64,000 nucleotides of DNA from Sphingomonas sp. KR3-1 (GCF_040049295.1 NZ_JBDZDQ010000001.1:558001-622000), one strand, 5' to 3'; numbered from the stretch's first letter, positions 1 to 8,926 are shown. The notes: generated by a model not told the origin, from the sequence alone. Program-made: numbers and translations.

Positions 1-289
1 GGCGCTGGGCGAGCGCCATCTGCAGGTTCATCCCCATCTCGGCGGCGAGCAGCCCCTGGGCGAGCGGCAGCGGCGCGGCGTCGGGGATGCTGTAGTCGCC
101 GCCGATCATCACCGCGGGGCGCAGGACCCTGCGCCACGGGCGCGCGGCGAAGAGATGGACGTTGAAGTCCGGGATCTCGGGCCTGGGATAGTCGCGGTAG
201 AGCGCCTCGAGCTGCGCGATCGGCGCGCGCCAGTCGCTGCCGATGCGGAAGCCGACCGGACCGATCGCGAGATGCGCGACGTGCCTCAT
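1..289 (-). CDS. HprK-related kinase A, N-terminal part (cut by window edge)
   Basis: Only the first 96 or so residues are visible. They read MRHVAHLAIGPVGFRIGSDW and continue through a region ending NLQMALAQR, which I recognise as the start of the HprK-related kinase A family, relatives of the HPr serine kinase. The P-loop would lie past the window edge, so catalytic residues cannot be checked. The ATG at 289 overlaps the stop of the upstream PqqD-like gene in an ATGA junction, so the two are co-translated. The family is known only from small cassettes with a PqqD-like protein; its substrate is not established. The assignment rests on N-terminal resemblance and on the partner gene. Confidence 0.7.
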   Translation of the reverse strand, partial: MRHVAHLAIGPVGFRIGSDWRAPIAQLEALYRDYPRPEIPDFNVHLFAARPWRRVLRPAVMIGGDYSIPDAAPLPLAQGLLAAEMGMNLQMALAQR

Positions 290-567
290 GGCCATTTCAC
301 AAGGCGCTCGACCAGCCCGGCCTCGACCAGCTCGTCGAGGCGCGTGGCGAGCGCGGCGGGATCGGCATCGAGCAGGTCGTAGCGTTGGCCGAGGCGGGCG
401 AGGAGCTCGTTTACGCTGAGCTGGTCGCTGCCGAGCGCCTCGAGCATCTCGGGGACCGGCGCATCGACGACATGGGTGATGCCCGAGGCGCGGTGATAGA
501 TCAGCGTGAGCGCGTCGAGCGGGACGATGCGGAGCGTCTCGGGTGCGGCAGCGCGGTAAGTGGTCAT
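286..567 (-). CDS. PqqD-like peptide chaperone of the HPr-rel-A type system
   Basis: A 93-residue protein starting MTTYRAAAPETL. It has the PqqD fold signature: a beta-strand segment (LTLIYHRASGITHVVDAPV), a helix (EMLEALG), then a winged-helix-like tail with LLARLGQRYDLL and LDELVEAGLVERL. PqqD-like domains bind leader peptides in peptide-modification pathways. In this cassette type the bound peptide is unknown. It overlaps the downstream HprK-like gene by four bases (ATGA). An earlier in-frame start would run through the palindromic repeat at 582-688 and was rejected. Recognition is good; the biological role is open. Confidence 0.75.
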   Translation of the reverse strand: MTTYRAAAPETLRIVPLDALTLIYHRASGITHVVDAPVPEMLEALGSDQLSVNELLARLGQRYDLLDADPAALATRLDELVEAGLVERLVKWP

Positions 568-581
568 ACGCCCGCCCCCAC

Positions 582-688
582 CGTCACCCCGGCCTTGTGC
601 CGGGGTCCACGGCGCCGCACCGGAGACGCTAGAACCTCTTGCCCATGACTCGCCTCTCGGTGGACCCCGGCACAAGGCCGGGGTGACG
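582..688. repeat. Long inverted repeat with perfect 29-bp arms (family A)
   Basis: The left arm (582-610) and right arm (660-688) are perfect reverse complements over 29 bases. Each arm itself contains a small hairpin around CCGGCCTTGTGCCGG. A close copy lies at 14732-14864. The element fills the gap between the Tat-exported protein gene and the PqqD-like gene, where it could fold into a large RNA hairpin and limit read-through. It resembles the REP-like intergenic palindromes common in sphingomonad genomes. Confidence 0.85.
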
Positions 689-712
689 AGGGCGGGAATG
701 GGGCCACGGCGC

Positions 713-1099
713 TCAGCCGCGCGGCATCTGCAGCGAGGCGAAGCAGGTGAAGCCGCTGGTGCCCGATTGCAGGCGGCGGATATAGTTGGTGTAGGCGCGG
801 CTCTGTTCGTAGGTCGTGCCGGGCAGCGTGCCGCCACCCAGCGCGGTCTTGACGTCCTGCGCCTTGAACGGCGTGCCCGCCGCGGGGAAGGCGCCCGGGG
901 TGCCGGCGGGGACGAGCTTGCCGTCGGCCGCGACATACTGGCCGGCGCGGCCGGGATCGGGGACCGGGATCTCGCAGTTCATCACCGAGGCATTGGTCTG
1001 CGCCAGCGCCGGGCGGATCGAGACGATCGCCGACGCGCTCGCCGCGCCGATCATCAGCGCGCGGCGGCTTGCCTTCGGGAGTTGGTCTTCGTCTGCCAT
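713..1099 (-). CDS. Small Tat-exported protein of unknown function
   Basis: A 128-residue protein starting MADEDQLPKASRR. A twin-arginine signal is visible: SRRALMIG, a hydrophobic stretch, and a likely cleavage after RPALAQ, giving a mature protein of about 95 residues. The mature part has two cysteines (NASVMNCEIP and GFTCFASLQ) and a YTNYIRRLQSG segment, and belongs to no family I can name. Export by Tat suggests it folds, or is modified, in the cytoplasm first. It lies upstream of and co-directional with the PqqD/HprK-like pair, 145 bp away across a repeat, and is divergent from phoR. A link to that pair is inferred from position only. Confidence 0.65.
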   Translation of the reverse strand: MADEDQLPKASRRALMIGAASASAIVSIRPALAQTNASVMNCEIPVPDPGRAGQYVAADGKLVPAGTPGAFPAAGTPFKAQDVKTALGGGTLPGTTYEQSRAYTNYIRRLQSGTSGFTCFASLQMPRG

Positions 1100-1220
1100 A
1101 GCCGCTTGTCCTGCGCCCGCCGGCGTTTCGCAATCGTAAATTGCGGGACACCGCCCTTCCCCGGTCATTCGCGCGAAAGCCGGGTGACGAACCAGCGCCG
1201 CGCCCCTAGAAGAGCCGCGA

Positions 1221-2417
1221 ATGCCCTATTCTTCCGGTATCAAGGCGCTCGTGGCGCTCGGCATCGCTGCCGCGGGGGCGCTCGCGGGGCTGTTGCTCAG
1301 CGGCGACGTGCAATCGAGCCTGGTGATGCTGGTGTGCAGCGTGGCCGCGGTGCTGGTCGCCACGGCCGGCGGGGAGACGGCCGGGCCGCTCGACGCGGCG
1401 CCGAGCGTGGCCGAGGGGCCGGGCATCGCCGAAGTGCTCGATGCGATCGCCGAGCCGGTGCTGCTGATCGCCGATCGCCGGGTGATCGCCGCCAACCCGC
1501 CCGCGCGCACGCTGCTGGGCGAGCATATCCTGGGCGAGGACGTGCGCATCGCGATCCGCCACCCCGCCGCCGCCGAGCGACTGATGAACCCGAGCGACGA
1601 GAACCCGAGCGCGCCGATCCACCTGGTCGGGCTGGGCACGCGCGACCAGCGCTGGGAGATGCGCGTGACCGCGCTGGCCGATGGCCGCCGGATCGTCCAC
1701 CTGATCGACCGCACCGGCAGCTATGCCAGCGAGCGCATCCGCGTCGACTTCGTCGCCAATGCCAGCCACGAGCTGCGCACCCCGCTCGCCTCGCTGCTCG
1801 GCTATGTCGAGACGCTGGAGGACGGCGCCAACGAAGATCCCGGGCTGAGCAAGCGCTTCCTCAAGATCATGCACGACGAGGCGCGCCGGATGCAGCGCCT
1901 GATCGACGACCTGATCTCGCTGAGCCGGATCGAGGCGGAGAAATATCGCGCACCGGACAATCCCGTCGCGCTCGACGAGCTGATCGACGAAGTGTGCCTC
2001 GAGCTTTCGGGCGCGCCGCGCGCGGCCGATGTGGTTACCGAGATCGCCGAGACCCAGCCGGTGCGCGGCGATGCCTCGCAGCTGAGCCAGCTGCTTCACA
2101 ACATCATCGGCAATGCGATGAAGTATGGCCGCGAAGGCACCCCGATCCTGGTCAGCCTGGTGCCCGAAGGCGATACGATGGTGCGGCTGACCGTGACCGA
2201 CCAGGGCGAAGGAATCGCTCCCGAGCATCTGCCGCGGCTGACCGAGCGCTTCTACCGCGTCGATTCGGGGCGCAGCCGCACGCTGGGCGGCACCGGCCTT
2301 GGCCTGTCGATCGTCAAGCACATCGCCGAGCGGCACCGCGGCCGCTTCGACATCGCGAGCACCGTCGGCAAGGGCTCGACAGTGACGGTGCTGCTGCCCA
2401 TCCACCGCCAGCCCTGA
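1221..2417 (+). CDS. phoR: Phosphate regulon sensor histidine kinase PhoR
   Basis: A 398-residue membrane-bound histidine kinase. Two N-terminal membrane segments (about residues 8-27 and 31-48) are followed by a PAS-like segment (about 68-165). The dimerisation/phosphoacceptor motif is NASHELRTPL, with His183. The ATPase domain shows the N box (HNIIGNAMKYG), DQGEGI, and GGTGLGLSIVKHI near the C-terminus. Short PAS-containing kinases of this build next to pst genes are PhoR, which with PstSCAB and PhoU senses phosphate and phosphorylates PhoB. It is first in a co-directional phoR-pstSCAB-phoU-phoB run, but a Pho box separates it from pstS, so it may be transcribed apart from the transporter. 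Confidence 0.92.
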   Translation: MPYSSGIKALVALGIAAAGALAGLLLSGDVQSSLVMLVCSVAAVLVATAGGETAGPLDAAPSVAEGPGIAEVLDAIAEPVLLIADRRVIAANPPARTLLGEHILGEDVRIAIRHPAAAERLMNPSDENPSAPIHLVGLGTRDQRWEMRVTALADGRRIVHLIDRTGSYASERIRVDFVANASHELRTPLASLLGYVETLEDGANEDPGLSKRFLKIMHDEARRMQRLIDDLISLSRIEAEKYRAPDNPVALDELIDEVCLELSGAPRAADVVTEIAETQPVRGDASQLSQLLHNIIGNAMKYGREGTPILVSLVPEGDTMVRLTVTDQGEGIAPEHLPRLTERFYRVDSGRSRTLGGTGLGLSIVKHIAERHRGRFDIASTVGKGSTVTVLLPIHRQP

Positions 2418-2423
2418 CCCCCT

Positions 2424-2441
2424 GTGTCATGAACCTGTCAC
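2424..2441 (+). promoter_or_regulatory. Pho box (PhoB operator) upstream of pstS
   Basis: Two direct heptamer-like repeats, GTGTCAT and CTGTCAC, are separated by GAAC, giving the 11-bp periodicity of the PhoB binding site (consensus CTGTCAT-N4-CTGTCAT). The box starts 6 bp after the phoR stop codon and lies 86 bp upstream of the pstS start, the expected place for a phosphate-starvation promoter. A clear -10 hexamer is not obvious. Confidence 0.8.
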
Positions 2442-2526
2442 GCTAGAGGCCGAAGGGCGCCGCTGGGGGGCGACCGTCCAGGCGCGTGCCCGCGATTCTT
2501 TTCAATCCCAGGGACAGGAGACGGCG

Positions 2527-3558
2527 ATGCTTGGCAGACTTGCGCTTTTCGCGTTTTCCGCAGTGGCTCTTTCGGCTTGCGACGGCGGCACCACCCGCCC
2601 GATCCGCGCCGTGGGGTCCTCGACCGTCTTCCCCTTCACCACCGCGGTGGCCGAGGCATTCGTCAACCAGGACAAGCGCCGCGCCGCGCCGGTGATCGAA
2701 TCGATCGGCTCGGGTGCGGGCTTCCGTGCGTTCTGCGAGGGCGTGGGATCGCAATTCCCCGATATCGCCAACGCCTCGCGCCGGATGAAGCGCACCGAAT
2801 ATGACACCTGCCAGAAGAACAATGTCGGCGAGATCATGGAAGTCGAGATCGGCCTCGACGGCGTGGTGCTGGCCGAGAGCAACAAGGGGCCGCGGCTGAA
2901 GCTCACCCGCAAGGACCTGTACCTCGCGCTCGCCGCCAACCCGATGGGCAAGCCGAACACCGCCAAGACCTGGCACGACGTCAACCCGTCGCTGCCCAAC
3001 ATCCCGATCTATGTGATGGGCCCGCCCTCGACCAGCGGCACGCGCGACGCCTTTTCGGAGCTGATGCTCGAGCCGGGCTGCCTCGAGGCCTATCCCGAGG
3101 CCAAGACGATCAAGGCCGGCGCCGATCCCGCCAAGTTCCAGGACGCCTGCCTGCGCATCCGCGACGACGGCCCCTATGTCGACAAGGGCGAGAACGATAA
3201 CCTCATCGTCCAGGGCCTGAGCCAGAACCCCAATGCGCTGGGGATCTTCGGCTATTCCTATCTCGAGGAGAATATCGACCGGCTGCACGGCACGCCGATC
3301 GAAGGCATCGAGCCGACCAACAACGACATCGTCACCGGCAAATATCCGGGCGGCCGCCCGCTGTTCATCTATGTGAAGAAGCGCCACATCAAGGCGGTGC
3401 GCGGGATGCAGGATTTCCTGACGCTCTATTCGACGATGTGGAAGCCCAAAGGCGAGCTGACCAAGCGCGGGCTGATCGCGGCGCCGAGCGAGGTGCAGGA
3501 CAAGTCGGCGGAGATCATCGACAAGGGGATTGCGCTCGATCCCGCCCAGTTGCACTGA
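2527..3558 (+). CDS. pstS: Phosphate-binding protein PstS
   Basis: A 343-residue periplasmic phosphate receptor for the PstSCAB importer. The N-terminus is a short signal with a lipoprotein-like box, ALSAC, putting the lipidated Cys at residue 18. The phosphate-loop motif GSSTVFPF follows at once, and STSGTRDAF supplies a second binding segment. The start at 2527 is preceded by CAGGAG at a good distance. It is the first gene after the Pho box, so it should be induced under phosphate starvation. The family includes high-affinity binding proteins in which phosphate is held entirely by hydrogen bonds. Confidence 0.93.
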   Translation: MLGRLALFAFSAVALSACDGGTTRPIRAVGSSTVFPFTTAVAEAFVNQDKRRAAPVIESIGSGAGFRAFCEGVGSQFPDIANASRRMKRTEYDTCQKNNVGEIMEVEIGLDGVVLAESNKGPRLKLTRKDLYLALAANPMGKPNTAKTWHDVNPSLPNIPIYVMGPPSTSGTRDAFSELMLEPGCLEAYPEAKTIKAGADPAKFQDACLRIRDDGPYVDKGENDNLIVQGLSQNPNALGIFGYSYLEENIDRLHGTPIEGIEPTNNDIVTGKYPGGRPLFIYVKKRHIKAVRGMQDFLTLYSTMWKPKGELTKRGLIAAPSEVQDKSAEIIDKGIALDPAQLH

Positions 3559-3610
3559 ACGAGGACATCATCTCCCATTCTTGCGAATCCCGACTTGAGT
3601 TGACGTCCTG

Positions 3611-4987
3611 GTGAATGTCTTCGCGCTCCTGTTCGTCGTGGCCGGCCTTGGCCTGATCGGCTGGCTGACGGCGCGCGCCCGCGCCGTGCGGTTCGACCGC
3701 GGCGGACAGAAGCGCCTCCACTCGCTGCCCTCGCAGCACGGCTGGTACGTCGCGATGTGGACGATGCTGCCGGCGCTGCTGTTCATCGCGGTGTGGAGTT
3801 CGCTGAGCCCGGCGCTGATCAAGGAACAGGTGCTCAAGGCGCCGGCTGCGGCGCAACTCTCGGACTTCGCCTTCGAGCGCGACACGGTCCTTGGCGAGGC
3901 GCGCGACGTGGCGCTCGGCCGGGCGGACTCGACCTTCGACCCCACCGCCGAGGCGCTGGTCGATCCGATGCGCGACGCGATCCGCTTCTATGGCTGGACC
4001 GGCACGGGCATCGCGATCCTGCTCGCCTTTGCCGGCGGCGCCTTCGCCTTCACCCGGATCAGCCCCGCCTTCCGGGCGCGGACGCGGGTCGAGCGCGGGC
4101 TGATGCTGATCCTGCTGATCGCCTCGCTGATCGCGATCCTGACGACGCTCGGCATCTTCCTGTCGCTGTTCTGGGAATCGATGCGCTTCTTCGCGGTGGT
4201 GCCGCCGCAGGACTTCCTGTTCGGCACGCATTGGAGCCCGCAGCTGATCGACCCGGCGAGCCCGGGCAAGTCGCTGGGCGCGGTGCCGCTGTTCTGGGGG
4301 ACCTTCTTCATCGGCGCGGTGATCGCGATGCTGGTCGCGATCCCGTTCGGGCTGATGAGCGCGATCTACCTGACCCAGTACGCCGCGCCGCGCGTGCGCC
4401 GCTGGATGAAGCCGATGCTCGAGATCCTCGCCGGCGTGCCGACCGTGGTCTATGGCTATTTCGCCGCGCTGACCGTGGCGCCGGCGGTGCGCGACTTCGC
4501 GGTGATGCTCGGCATGCCCTTCGCCTCGGCCGAGAGCGCGCTGGCGGCGGGGCTGGTGATGGGGGTGATGATCATCCCGTTCGTCTCCTCGCTCGCCGAC
4601 GACTCCATCGCCGCGGTGCCCGATGCGATGCGCGACGGCAGCCTGGCGATGGGCGCGACCAATTCGGAGACGATCTCGCGCGTGCTGCTGCCCGCGGCGC
4701 TGCCGGGCGTGGTGGCGGGCGTGCTGCTCGCCGTCTCCAGAGCGATCGGCGAGACGATGATCGTGGTGATGGCCGCCAGCGGCGCCGCCAACATCACGCT
4801 CAACCCGTTCGAGAGCGCCACGACGGTGACCAAGCAGATCGTCGACCTGCTGACCGGCGAGAGCGAGTTCGACAGCCCCAAGACGCTGGCCGCCTTCGCG
4901 CTGGGCCTGACGCTGTTCGTGATCACCCTGCTGCTCAACATCGTCGCGCTGCGCGTCGTCAAGCGGTACCGCGAAGCCTATGAATAA
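3611..4987 (+). CDS. pstC: Phosphate ABC transporter permease PstC
   Basis: A 458-residue inner-membrane permease. It is longer than the roughly 320-residue enterobacterial PstC because of an N-terminal extension with two extra membrane segments (near residues 3-20 and 47-65) and a soluble loop. The conserved binding-protein-dependent permease core lies in the C-terminal half: FFIGAVIAMLVAIPFGL, PTVVYGYFA, and the ABC-contact loop centred on RAIGETMIVVMA. The start codon is GTG (GTG AAT GTC). It overlaps pstA by 8 bp, indicating tight coupling. Long PstC forms of this kind are usual in alphaproteobacteria. Confidence 0.92.
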   Translation: MNVFALLFVVAGLGLIGWLTARARAVRFDRGGQKRLHSLPSQHGWYVAMWTMLPALLFIAVWSSLSPALIKEQVLKAPAAAQLSDFAFERDTVLGEARDVALGRADSTFDPTAEALVDPMRDAIRFYGWTGTGIAILLAFAGGAFAFTRISPAFRARTRVERGLMLILLIASLIAILTTLGIFLSLFWESMRFFAVVPPQDFLFGTHWSPQLIDPASPGKSLGAVPLFWGTFFIGAVIAMLVAIPFGLMSAIYLTQYAAPRVRRWMKPMLEILAGVPTVVYGYFAALTVAPAVRDFAVMLGMPFASAESALAAGLVMGVMIIPFVSSLADDSIAAVPDAMRDGSLAMGATNSETISRVLLPAALPGVVAGVLLAVSRAIGETMIVVMAASGAANITLNPFESATTVTKQIVDLLTGESEFDSPKTLAAFALGLTLFVITLLLNIVALRVVKRYREAYE

Positions 4988-6269
4988 GCCCGCCGCCTCG
5001 CCCGCGCCCGAGCGCGCACCGACCGACTGGAAGGCCGCGGCGATGCAGAAGCGCATCCGCCGCCGCTATGCGGCCGAGCGGCGCTTCAAGCTGTTCGGGA
5101 TGCTCGCGGTGATCCTTTCCGCCGCGTTCCTTGCCTTCCTGATCTTCACCATGGTGGCGAACGGCGCGCGGGGCTTCGTGCGCAGCGAAGTGGCACTGAC
5201 CTTCGACTTCCCCAAGCTGGGGATGGCGATCGACCGCGCGCACCTGTCGACGCCGGGCGCCGACCTGGCGCTGTCGGGCGCCGGACTGCAGGACAAGGTC
5301 GAGACCGCGGCGCTGGGCACCGGCGACACCTCGCTCGCCGCGAACAGCGCCTGGATCACGGTGCGCGAGCGGATCAAGGCGCATCCCGCGATCCTCGACG
5401 GCCCGGCGACGATCTGGGTGCCCGCCTCGACCGCGATCGAGATGGGCGCGCGCGGCCAGGGCGCCGGCAAGGCCGACGCCGAGCGCCTCCGCCAGGCCGG
5501 ACGGCTGCGCAGCGGCTTCAACTGGGGCTTCTTCAGCGAGAGCAACTCGAACGATCCGGTCGCGGTGGGCATCTGGGGCGCGCTCAAGGGCTCGCTGCTG
5601 ACCATGCTGGTCACCTTCCTGATCGCCTTCCCGGTAGGCGTGCTCTCGGCGATCTACCTCGAGGAATATGCGCCGAAGAACCGCTGGACCGACCTGATCG
5701 AGGTGTCGATCAACAACCTGGCGGCGGTGCCGTCGATCATCTTCGGCCTGCTCGGGCTCGCGGTGTTCCTCGGCACCTGGCAGATCGGCGGGCACACCTT
5801 TGGCCCGCTCTTCCCGCGTTCGGCGGCGGTGGTCGGCGGGCTGACGCTCGCGCTGATGATCATGCCCGTCATCGTCATCGCCAGCCGCAACGCGATAAAG
5901 GGCGTGCCGCCCTCGATCCGCGACGCCGCGCTCGGCATCGGCGCGAGCCGGATCCAGGTGGTGTTCCACCACGTCCTGCCGCTCGCCATGCCCGGCATCC
6001 TGACCGGCACGATCATCGGCATGGCGCGCGCCCTCGGCGAGACCGCGCCGCTGCTGCTGATCGGCATGCGCGCGTTCATCGTCAATCCGCCGCACGGCTT
6101 CACCGATCCAGCCACCGTGCTGCCGGTCCAGATCTTCCTGTGGTCCGACGAAGTCAGCCGCGGGTTCGTCGAGAAGACCAGTGCGGCGATCATCGTGCTG
6201 CTGGTGTTCCTGCTCGCCATGAACGGGCTCGCCATCTATCTTCGCAACAAGTTCGAGACCCGCTGGTAA
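4980..6269 (+). CDS. pstA: Phosphate ABC transporter permease PstA
   Basis: A 429-residue second permease subunit. One membrane segment near residues 33-52 is followed by a periplasmic insert of about 120 residues, then the permease core starting at [21 protein letters not shown]. The ABC-interaction loop carries [14 protein letters not shown]. Start ATG at 4980 lies inside the end of pstC, and the stop shares bases with the pstB start (TAATG), so pstC, pstA and pstB are translationally chained. The large insert makes it longer than the E. coli protein but fits alphaproteobacterial homologues. Confidence 0.92.
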   Translation: MNKPAASPAPERAPTDWKAAAMQKRIRRRYAAERRFKLFGMLAVILSAAFLAFLIFTMVANGARGFVRSEVALTFDFPKLGMAIDRAHLSTPGADLALSGAGLQDKVETAALGTGDTSLAANSAWITVRERIKAHPAILDGPATIWVPASTAIEMGARGQGAGKADAERLRQAGRLRSGFNWGFFSESNSNDPVAVGIWGALKGSLLTMLVTFLIAFPVGVLSAIYLEEYAPKNRWTDLIEVSINNLAAVPSIIFGLLGLAVFLGTWQIGGHTFGPLFPRSAAVVGGLTLALMIMPVIVIASRNAIKGVPPSIRDAALGIGASRIQVVFHHVLPLAMPGILTGTIIGMARALGETAPLLLIGMRAFIVNPPHGFTDPATVLPVQIFLWSDEVSRGFVEKTSAAIIVLLVFLLAMNGLAIYLRNKFETRW

Positions 6270-7054
6270 TGACCGACGCCTCCCCTTCCCCGCTCGGCGC
6301 GCACAAGATGTCCGCACGCGGCGTCAGCGTGTCCTATGGCGACAAGCAGGCGATCCGCGACGTCTCGATCGACGTCGACATGGATCATGTGACCGCGTTC
6401 ATCGGCCCGTCGGGCTGCGGCAAGTCGACCTTCCTGCGCACGCTCAACCGGATGAACGACACCATTCCGAGCGCGCGGGTGATCGGCGACATCACGCTCG
6501 ACGGCGAGGACATCTATTCGCAGGCGATGGACGTGGTGCAGCTGCGCGCCCGCGTCGGCATGGTGTTCCAGAAGCCGAACCCCTTCCCCAAGTCGATCTA
6601 CGAGAATGTCGCCTATGGCCCGCGCATCCACGGCCTGGCCGCCTCCAAGGGCGCGCTGGACGGGATCGTCGAGCAGTCGCTGAAGCGCGCCGGCCTGTGG
6701 GACGAAGTGAAGGACCGGCTGAGCGACAGCGGCACGGCGCTTTCCGGCGGCCAGCAGCAGCGCCTCTGCATCGCGCGGGCCATTGCGGTCGATCCCGAAG
6801 TGATCCTGATGGACGAGCCCTGCTCGGCGCTCGATCCGATCGCCACCGCCAAGATCGAGGAGCTGATCCACGAGCTGCGCGGCAAATATGCGATCGTGAT
6901 CGTCACGCACAACATGCAGCAGGCGGCGCGCGTCAGCCAGAAGACCGCCTTCTTCCATCTCGGCCAGCTGGTCGAATATGGCGACACCGACAATATCTTC
7001 ACCGCGCCGAGGCAGGAGCGGACGAAGGATTACATTACCGGCCGATACGGCTAG
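6269..7054 (+). CDS. pstB: Phosphate ABC transporter ATP-binding protein PstB
   Basis: A 261-residue ATPase of the PstSCAB importer. The Walker A motif GPSGCGKST is at about residues 46-53. The PstB-typical RTLNRMND follows it, as do the Q-loop region [20 protein letters not shown], the signature LSGGQQQR and Walker [14 protein letters not shown]. The start at 6269 overlaps the pstA stop (TAATG). An upstream in-frame extension to 6140 exists but has no homologous content. The ATPase powers phosphate import and, with PhoU, couples transport state to PhoR signalling. Confidence 0.95.
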   Translation: MTDASPSPLGAHKMSARGVSVSYGDKQAIRDVSIDVDMDHVTAFIGPSGCGKSTFLRTLNRMNDTIPSARVIGDITLDGEDIYSQAMDVVQLRARVGMVFQKPNPFPKSIYENVAYGPRIHGLAASKGALDGIVEQSLKRAGLWDEVKDRLSDSGTALSGGQQQRLCIARAIAVDPEVILMDEPCSALDPIATAKIEELIHELRGKYAIVIVTHNMQQAARVSQKTAFFHLGQLVEYGDTDNIFTAPRQERTKDYITGRYG

Positions 7055-7065
7055 GAGTTAGCGTT

Positions 7066-7767
7066 ATGGCGACCAGCCACGAACATACCGTCAAGGCGTT
7101 CGATCAGGACATCGGGCAGCTGCGCGCGCTCATCTCGCAGATGGGCGGCCTCGCCGAACAGGCGATCGAGGATGCGATGCTGGCGCTTTCGCGCGGCGAC
7201 GCCACGCTCGCCAACGAAGTGCGCCTGAAGGACAAGCAGATCGACGCGATCGAGGCGGAGCTGGAAAAGCTCGTCGTCCGCGTCATCGCGCTGCGCGCGC
7301 CGATGGCGGATGACCTGCGCGAAGTGATCGCCGCGCTCAAGATCGCCGCGGTGGTCGAGCGGATCGGCGACTATGCCAAGAACATCGCCAAGCGCGTGCC
7401 GCTGATCCATGCCGAGGGCGAGGACCGGATCGAAGTCGTCTCGATCCTCCCCGCAATGGGCCAGCTGGCGGCGGACATGGTGCACGACGTGCTCGACGCC
7501 TATTCGGCGCGCGATGCCCAGGCAGCGGTGCGGATCTGCGCGCGCGACAACGCGCTCGACGATTTCTACGATTCGATCTTCCGCACGCTGGTGACCTATA
7601 TGGTCGAGAATTCGAAGACGATCAGCCAGGTGGCGCACCTGCTGTTCGTCGCCAAGAATCTGGAGAGGATCGGCGATCACGCCACCAACGTGGCGGAGAT
7701 GGTCTATTTCGCGGCGACAGGCGATTACATGGCCGAGCGCGAAACCGGCGAAACCCAAGCGAACTGA
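7066..7767 (+). CDS. phoU: Phosphate-transport regulator PhoU
   Basis: A 233-residue all-helical protein with the tandem PhoU repeats. The first has MGGLAEQAIEDAMLAL and ERIGDYAKNIAKR; the second repeats the pattern with ERIGDHATNVAEMVYF. The paired ERIGD-x-A-x-N motifs are the metal-binding hallmark of PhoU. A good ribosome site (TAGGAG) precedes the ATG at 7066, 11 bp after pstB. In the family it damps PhoR signalling when phosphate is plentiful by bridging PstB and PhoR. Confidence 0.94.
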   Translation: MATSHEHTVKAFDQDIGQLRALISQMGGLAEQAIEDAMLALSRGDATLANEVRLKDKQIDAIEAELEKLVVRVIALRAPMADDLREVIAALKIAAVVERIGDYAKNIAKRVPLIHAEGEDRIEVVSILPAMGQLAADMVHDVLDAYSARDAQAAVRICARDNALDDFYDSIFRTLVTYMVENSKTISQVAHLLFVAKNLERIGDHATNVAEMVYFAATGDYMAERETGETQAN

Positions 7768-7784
7768 GCGGGGAACGGGGAAAC

Positions 7785-8477
7785 ATGGCCCGAGTGAAGA
7801 TGCTTCTCGTCGAGGACGACGCCGCGATTGCGGAGCTCGTCGCCTATCACTTCAAGCGCGAAGACTATGAGGTGAAGCACACGCCAGACGGCGAGGAAGC
7901 CTTGCTTCTCGCCAAGGAAGCGACGCCCGACATCGTCCTGCTCGACTGGATGGTCGAGGGGCTTTCGGGGATCGAGGTCTGCCGGCGCCTGCGCCGCATG
8001 CCCGAGACCGCGAACGTGCCGATCATCATGCTCACCGCGCGCGGCGAGGAGGAGGACCGGGTGCGCGGGCTCGAGACGGGCGCGGACGATTACGTGACCA
8101 AGCCCTTCTCGCCGCGCGAGCTCGTCGCCCGCGTCGGCGCGGTGCTGCGCCGCGTGCGCCCGGCGCTGGCCGGCGAGGCGCTGATCTATTCGGACATCGA
8201 GATGGACACGGTGGGCCACAAGGTCCGCCGCGGCGGCGAAGTGGTCCAGCTCGGGCCGACCGAGTTCCGGCTCCTGAAGCACTTCCTCGAGCATCCCGGC
8301 TGGGTGTTCTCGCGCGAGCGGCTGCTCGACGCGGTGTGGGGGCATGACAGCGACATCGAGAGCCGGACCGTGGACGTCCACATCCGGCGCCTGCGCAAGG
8401 CGATCAACCACGGCAACCGGCCGGACATCATCCGCACCGTGCGCTCGGCGGGGTATGCGCTCGACGCGGGGAATTGA
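7785..8477 (+). CDS. phoB: Phosphate regulon response regulator PhoB
   Basis: A 230-residue OmpR-class regulator. The receiver domain has the acidic pair Asp11-Asp12, phosphoacceptor Asp54 (VLLDWM) and the Lys in YVTKPFSPREL. The C-terminal winged helix runs from about residue 130, with LGPTEFRLLKHFLEHPG and the recognition helix around VDVHIRRLRKAI. WMVEGLSG after the Asp is a PhoB-like signature. It closes the seven-gene run, 17 bp after phoU, and is the protein expected to bind the Pho box at 2424-2441. Confidence 0.94.
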   Translation: MARVKMLLVEDDAAIAELVAYHFKREDYEVKHTPDGEEALLLAKEATPDIVLLDWMVEGLSGIEVCRRLRRMPETANVPIIMLTARGEEEDRVRGLETGADDYVTKPFSPRELVARVGAVLRRVRPALAGEALIYSDIEMDTVGHKVRRGGEVVQLGPTEFRLLKHFLEHPGWVFSRERLLDAVWGHDSDIESRTVDVHIRRLRKAINHGNRPDIIRTVRSAGYALDAGN

Positions 8478-8484
8478 GGGTACC

Positions 8485-8509
8485 CTCCCCTCCCTGCACG
8501 GGAGGGGAG
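8485..8509. terminator. Hairpin after phoB
   Basis: A perfect 10-bp stem (CTCCCCTCCC / GGGAGGGGAG) with a 5-base loop lies 8 bp past the phoB stop. There is no T-run, so it is at most a weak terminator or an mRNA 3'-end protector. The same stem type recurs in the repeat at 16464-16607. Confidence 0.5.
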
Positions 8510-8603
8510 CTCGATGAAGCCGATTTAACGAAACCATCCCCCTGCCTCCGCGTTGCTGGGTCCGGGCGTACCGAACGCGCCCGGTTCCCAGGAGAACTCC
8601 CCC

Positions 8604-8897
8604 ATGAAACTCCTTGCACTGGCAGCCGCGCTGACGCTCGTCACCGGCGCGGCCCACGCGCAGACCTCTGCCCAGAAGGCGCAGTCGCCGACCAACAACG
8701 AAGCCAGCAAGATCGGCGGCTATGCCCCGACCGCTCCGCTGTTCAGCGGCGGCGTGGCGCCGCCCCCGGGCACCCAGGTGGTGTTCGTGCCGAACACCCA
8801 GACCCCCACCGAAGCCTTCCCGCCGCCGGCGCCGAAGGAGAGCTATCCGATCTGCAAGCGCGGCCAGTTCGACGGCTGCCGCCAGCGCGGCGGCTGA
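8604..8897 (+). CDS. Small secreted protein with C-terminal KESYPxC motif
   Basis: A 97-residue protein with a clear Sec signal (MKLLALAAALTLVTGAAHAQ, cleavage after residue 20). A low-complexity mature part rich in Pro, Thr and Asn follows. It ends in PKESYPICKRGQFDGCRQ, with two cysteines that could form a disulphide. The protein encoded at 9006-9401 ends in the same kind of motif, so the two are paralogues or share a terminal module. A ribosome site (GGAGAA) precedes ATG 8604. I do not recognise the family. A periplasmic or surface location is inferred from the signal. Confidence 0.75.
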   Translation: MKLLALAAALTLVTGAAHAQTSAQKAQSPTNNEASKIGGYAPTAPLFSGGVAPPPGTQVVFVPNTQTPTEAFPPPAPKESYPICKRGQFDGCRQRGG

Positions 8898-8926
8898 GCG
8901 CGAACCGCCCTTTTTACGGGACGAAA

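Noticed and set aside
560..2446. 628-codon plus-strand frame crossing the repeat at 582-688 and overlapping phoR
   Set aside because: It is out of frame with phoR, starts in an intergenic palindrome and yields low-complexity Arg/Ala sequence.
3515..5056. 513-codon minus-strand frame opposite pstC
   Set aside because: Shadow frame: rich in Arg, His, Gln and Asp with no motif, while pstC and pstA are unmistakable on the plus strand.
3611..6269. Possible fusion or frameshift explaining the extra-long PstC and PstA
   Set aside because: Both frames are continuous with good overlaps, and long amino-terminal or periplasmic inserts are usual for alphaproteobacterial PstC and PstA.
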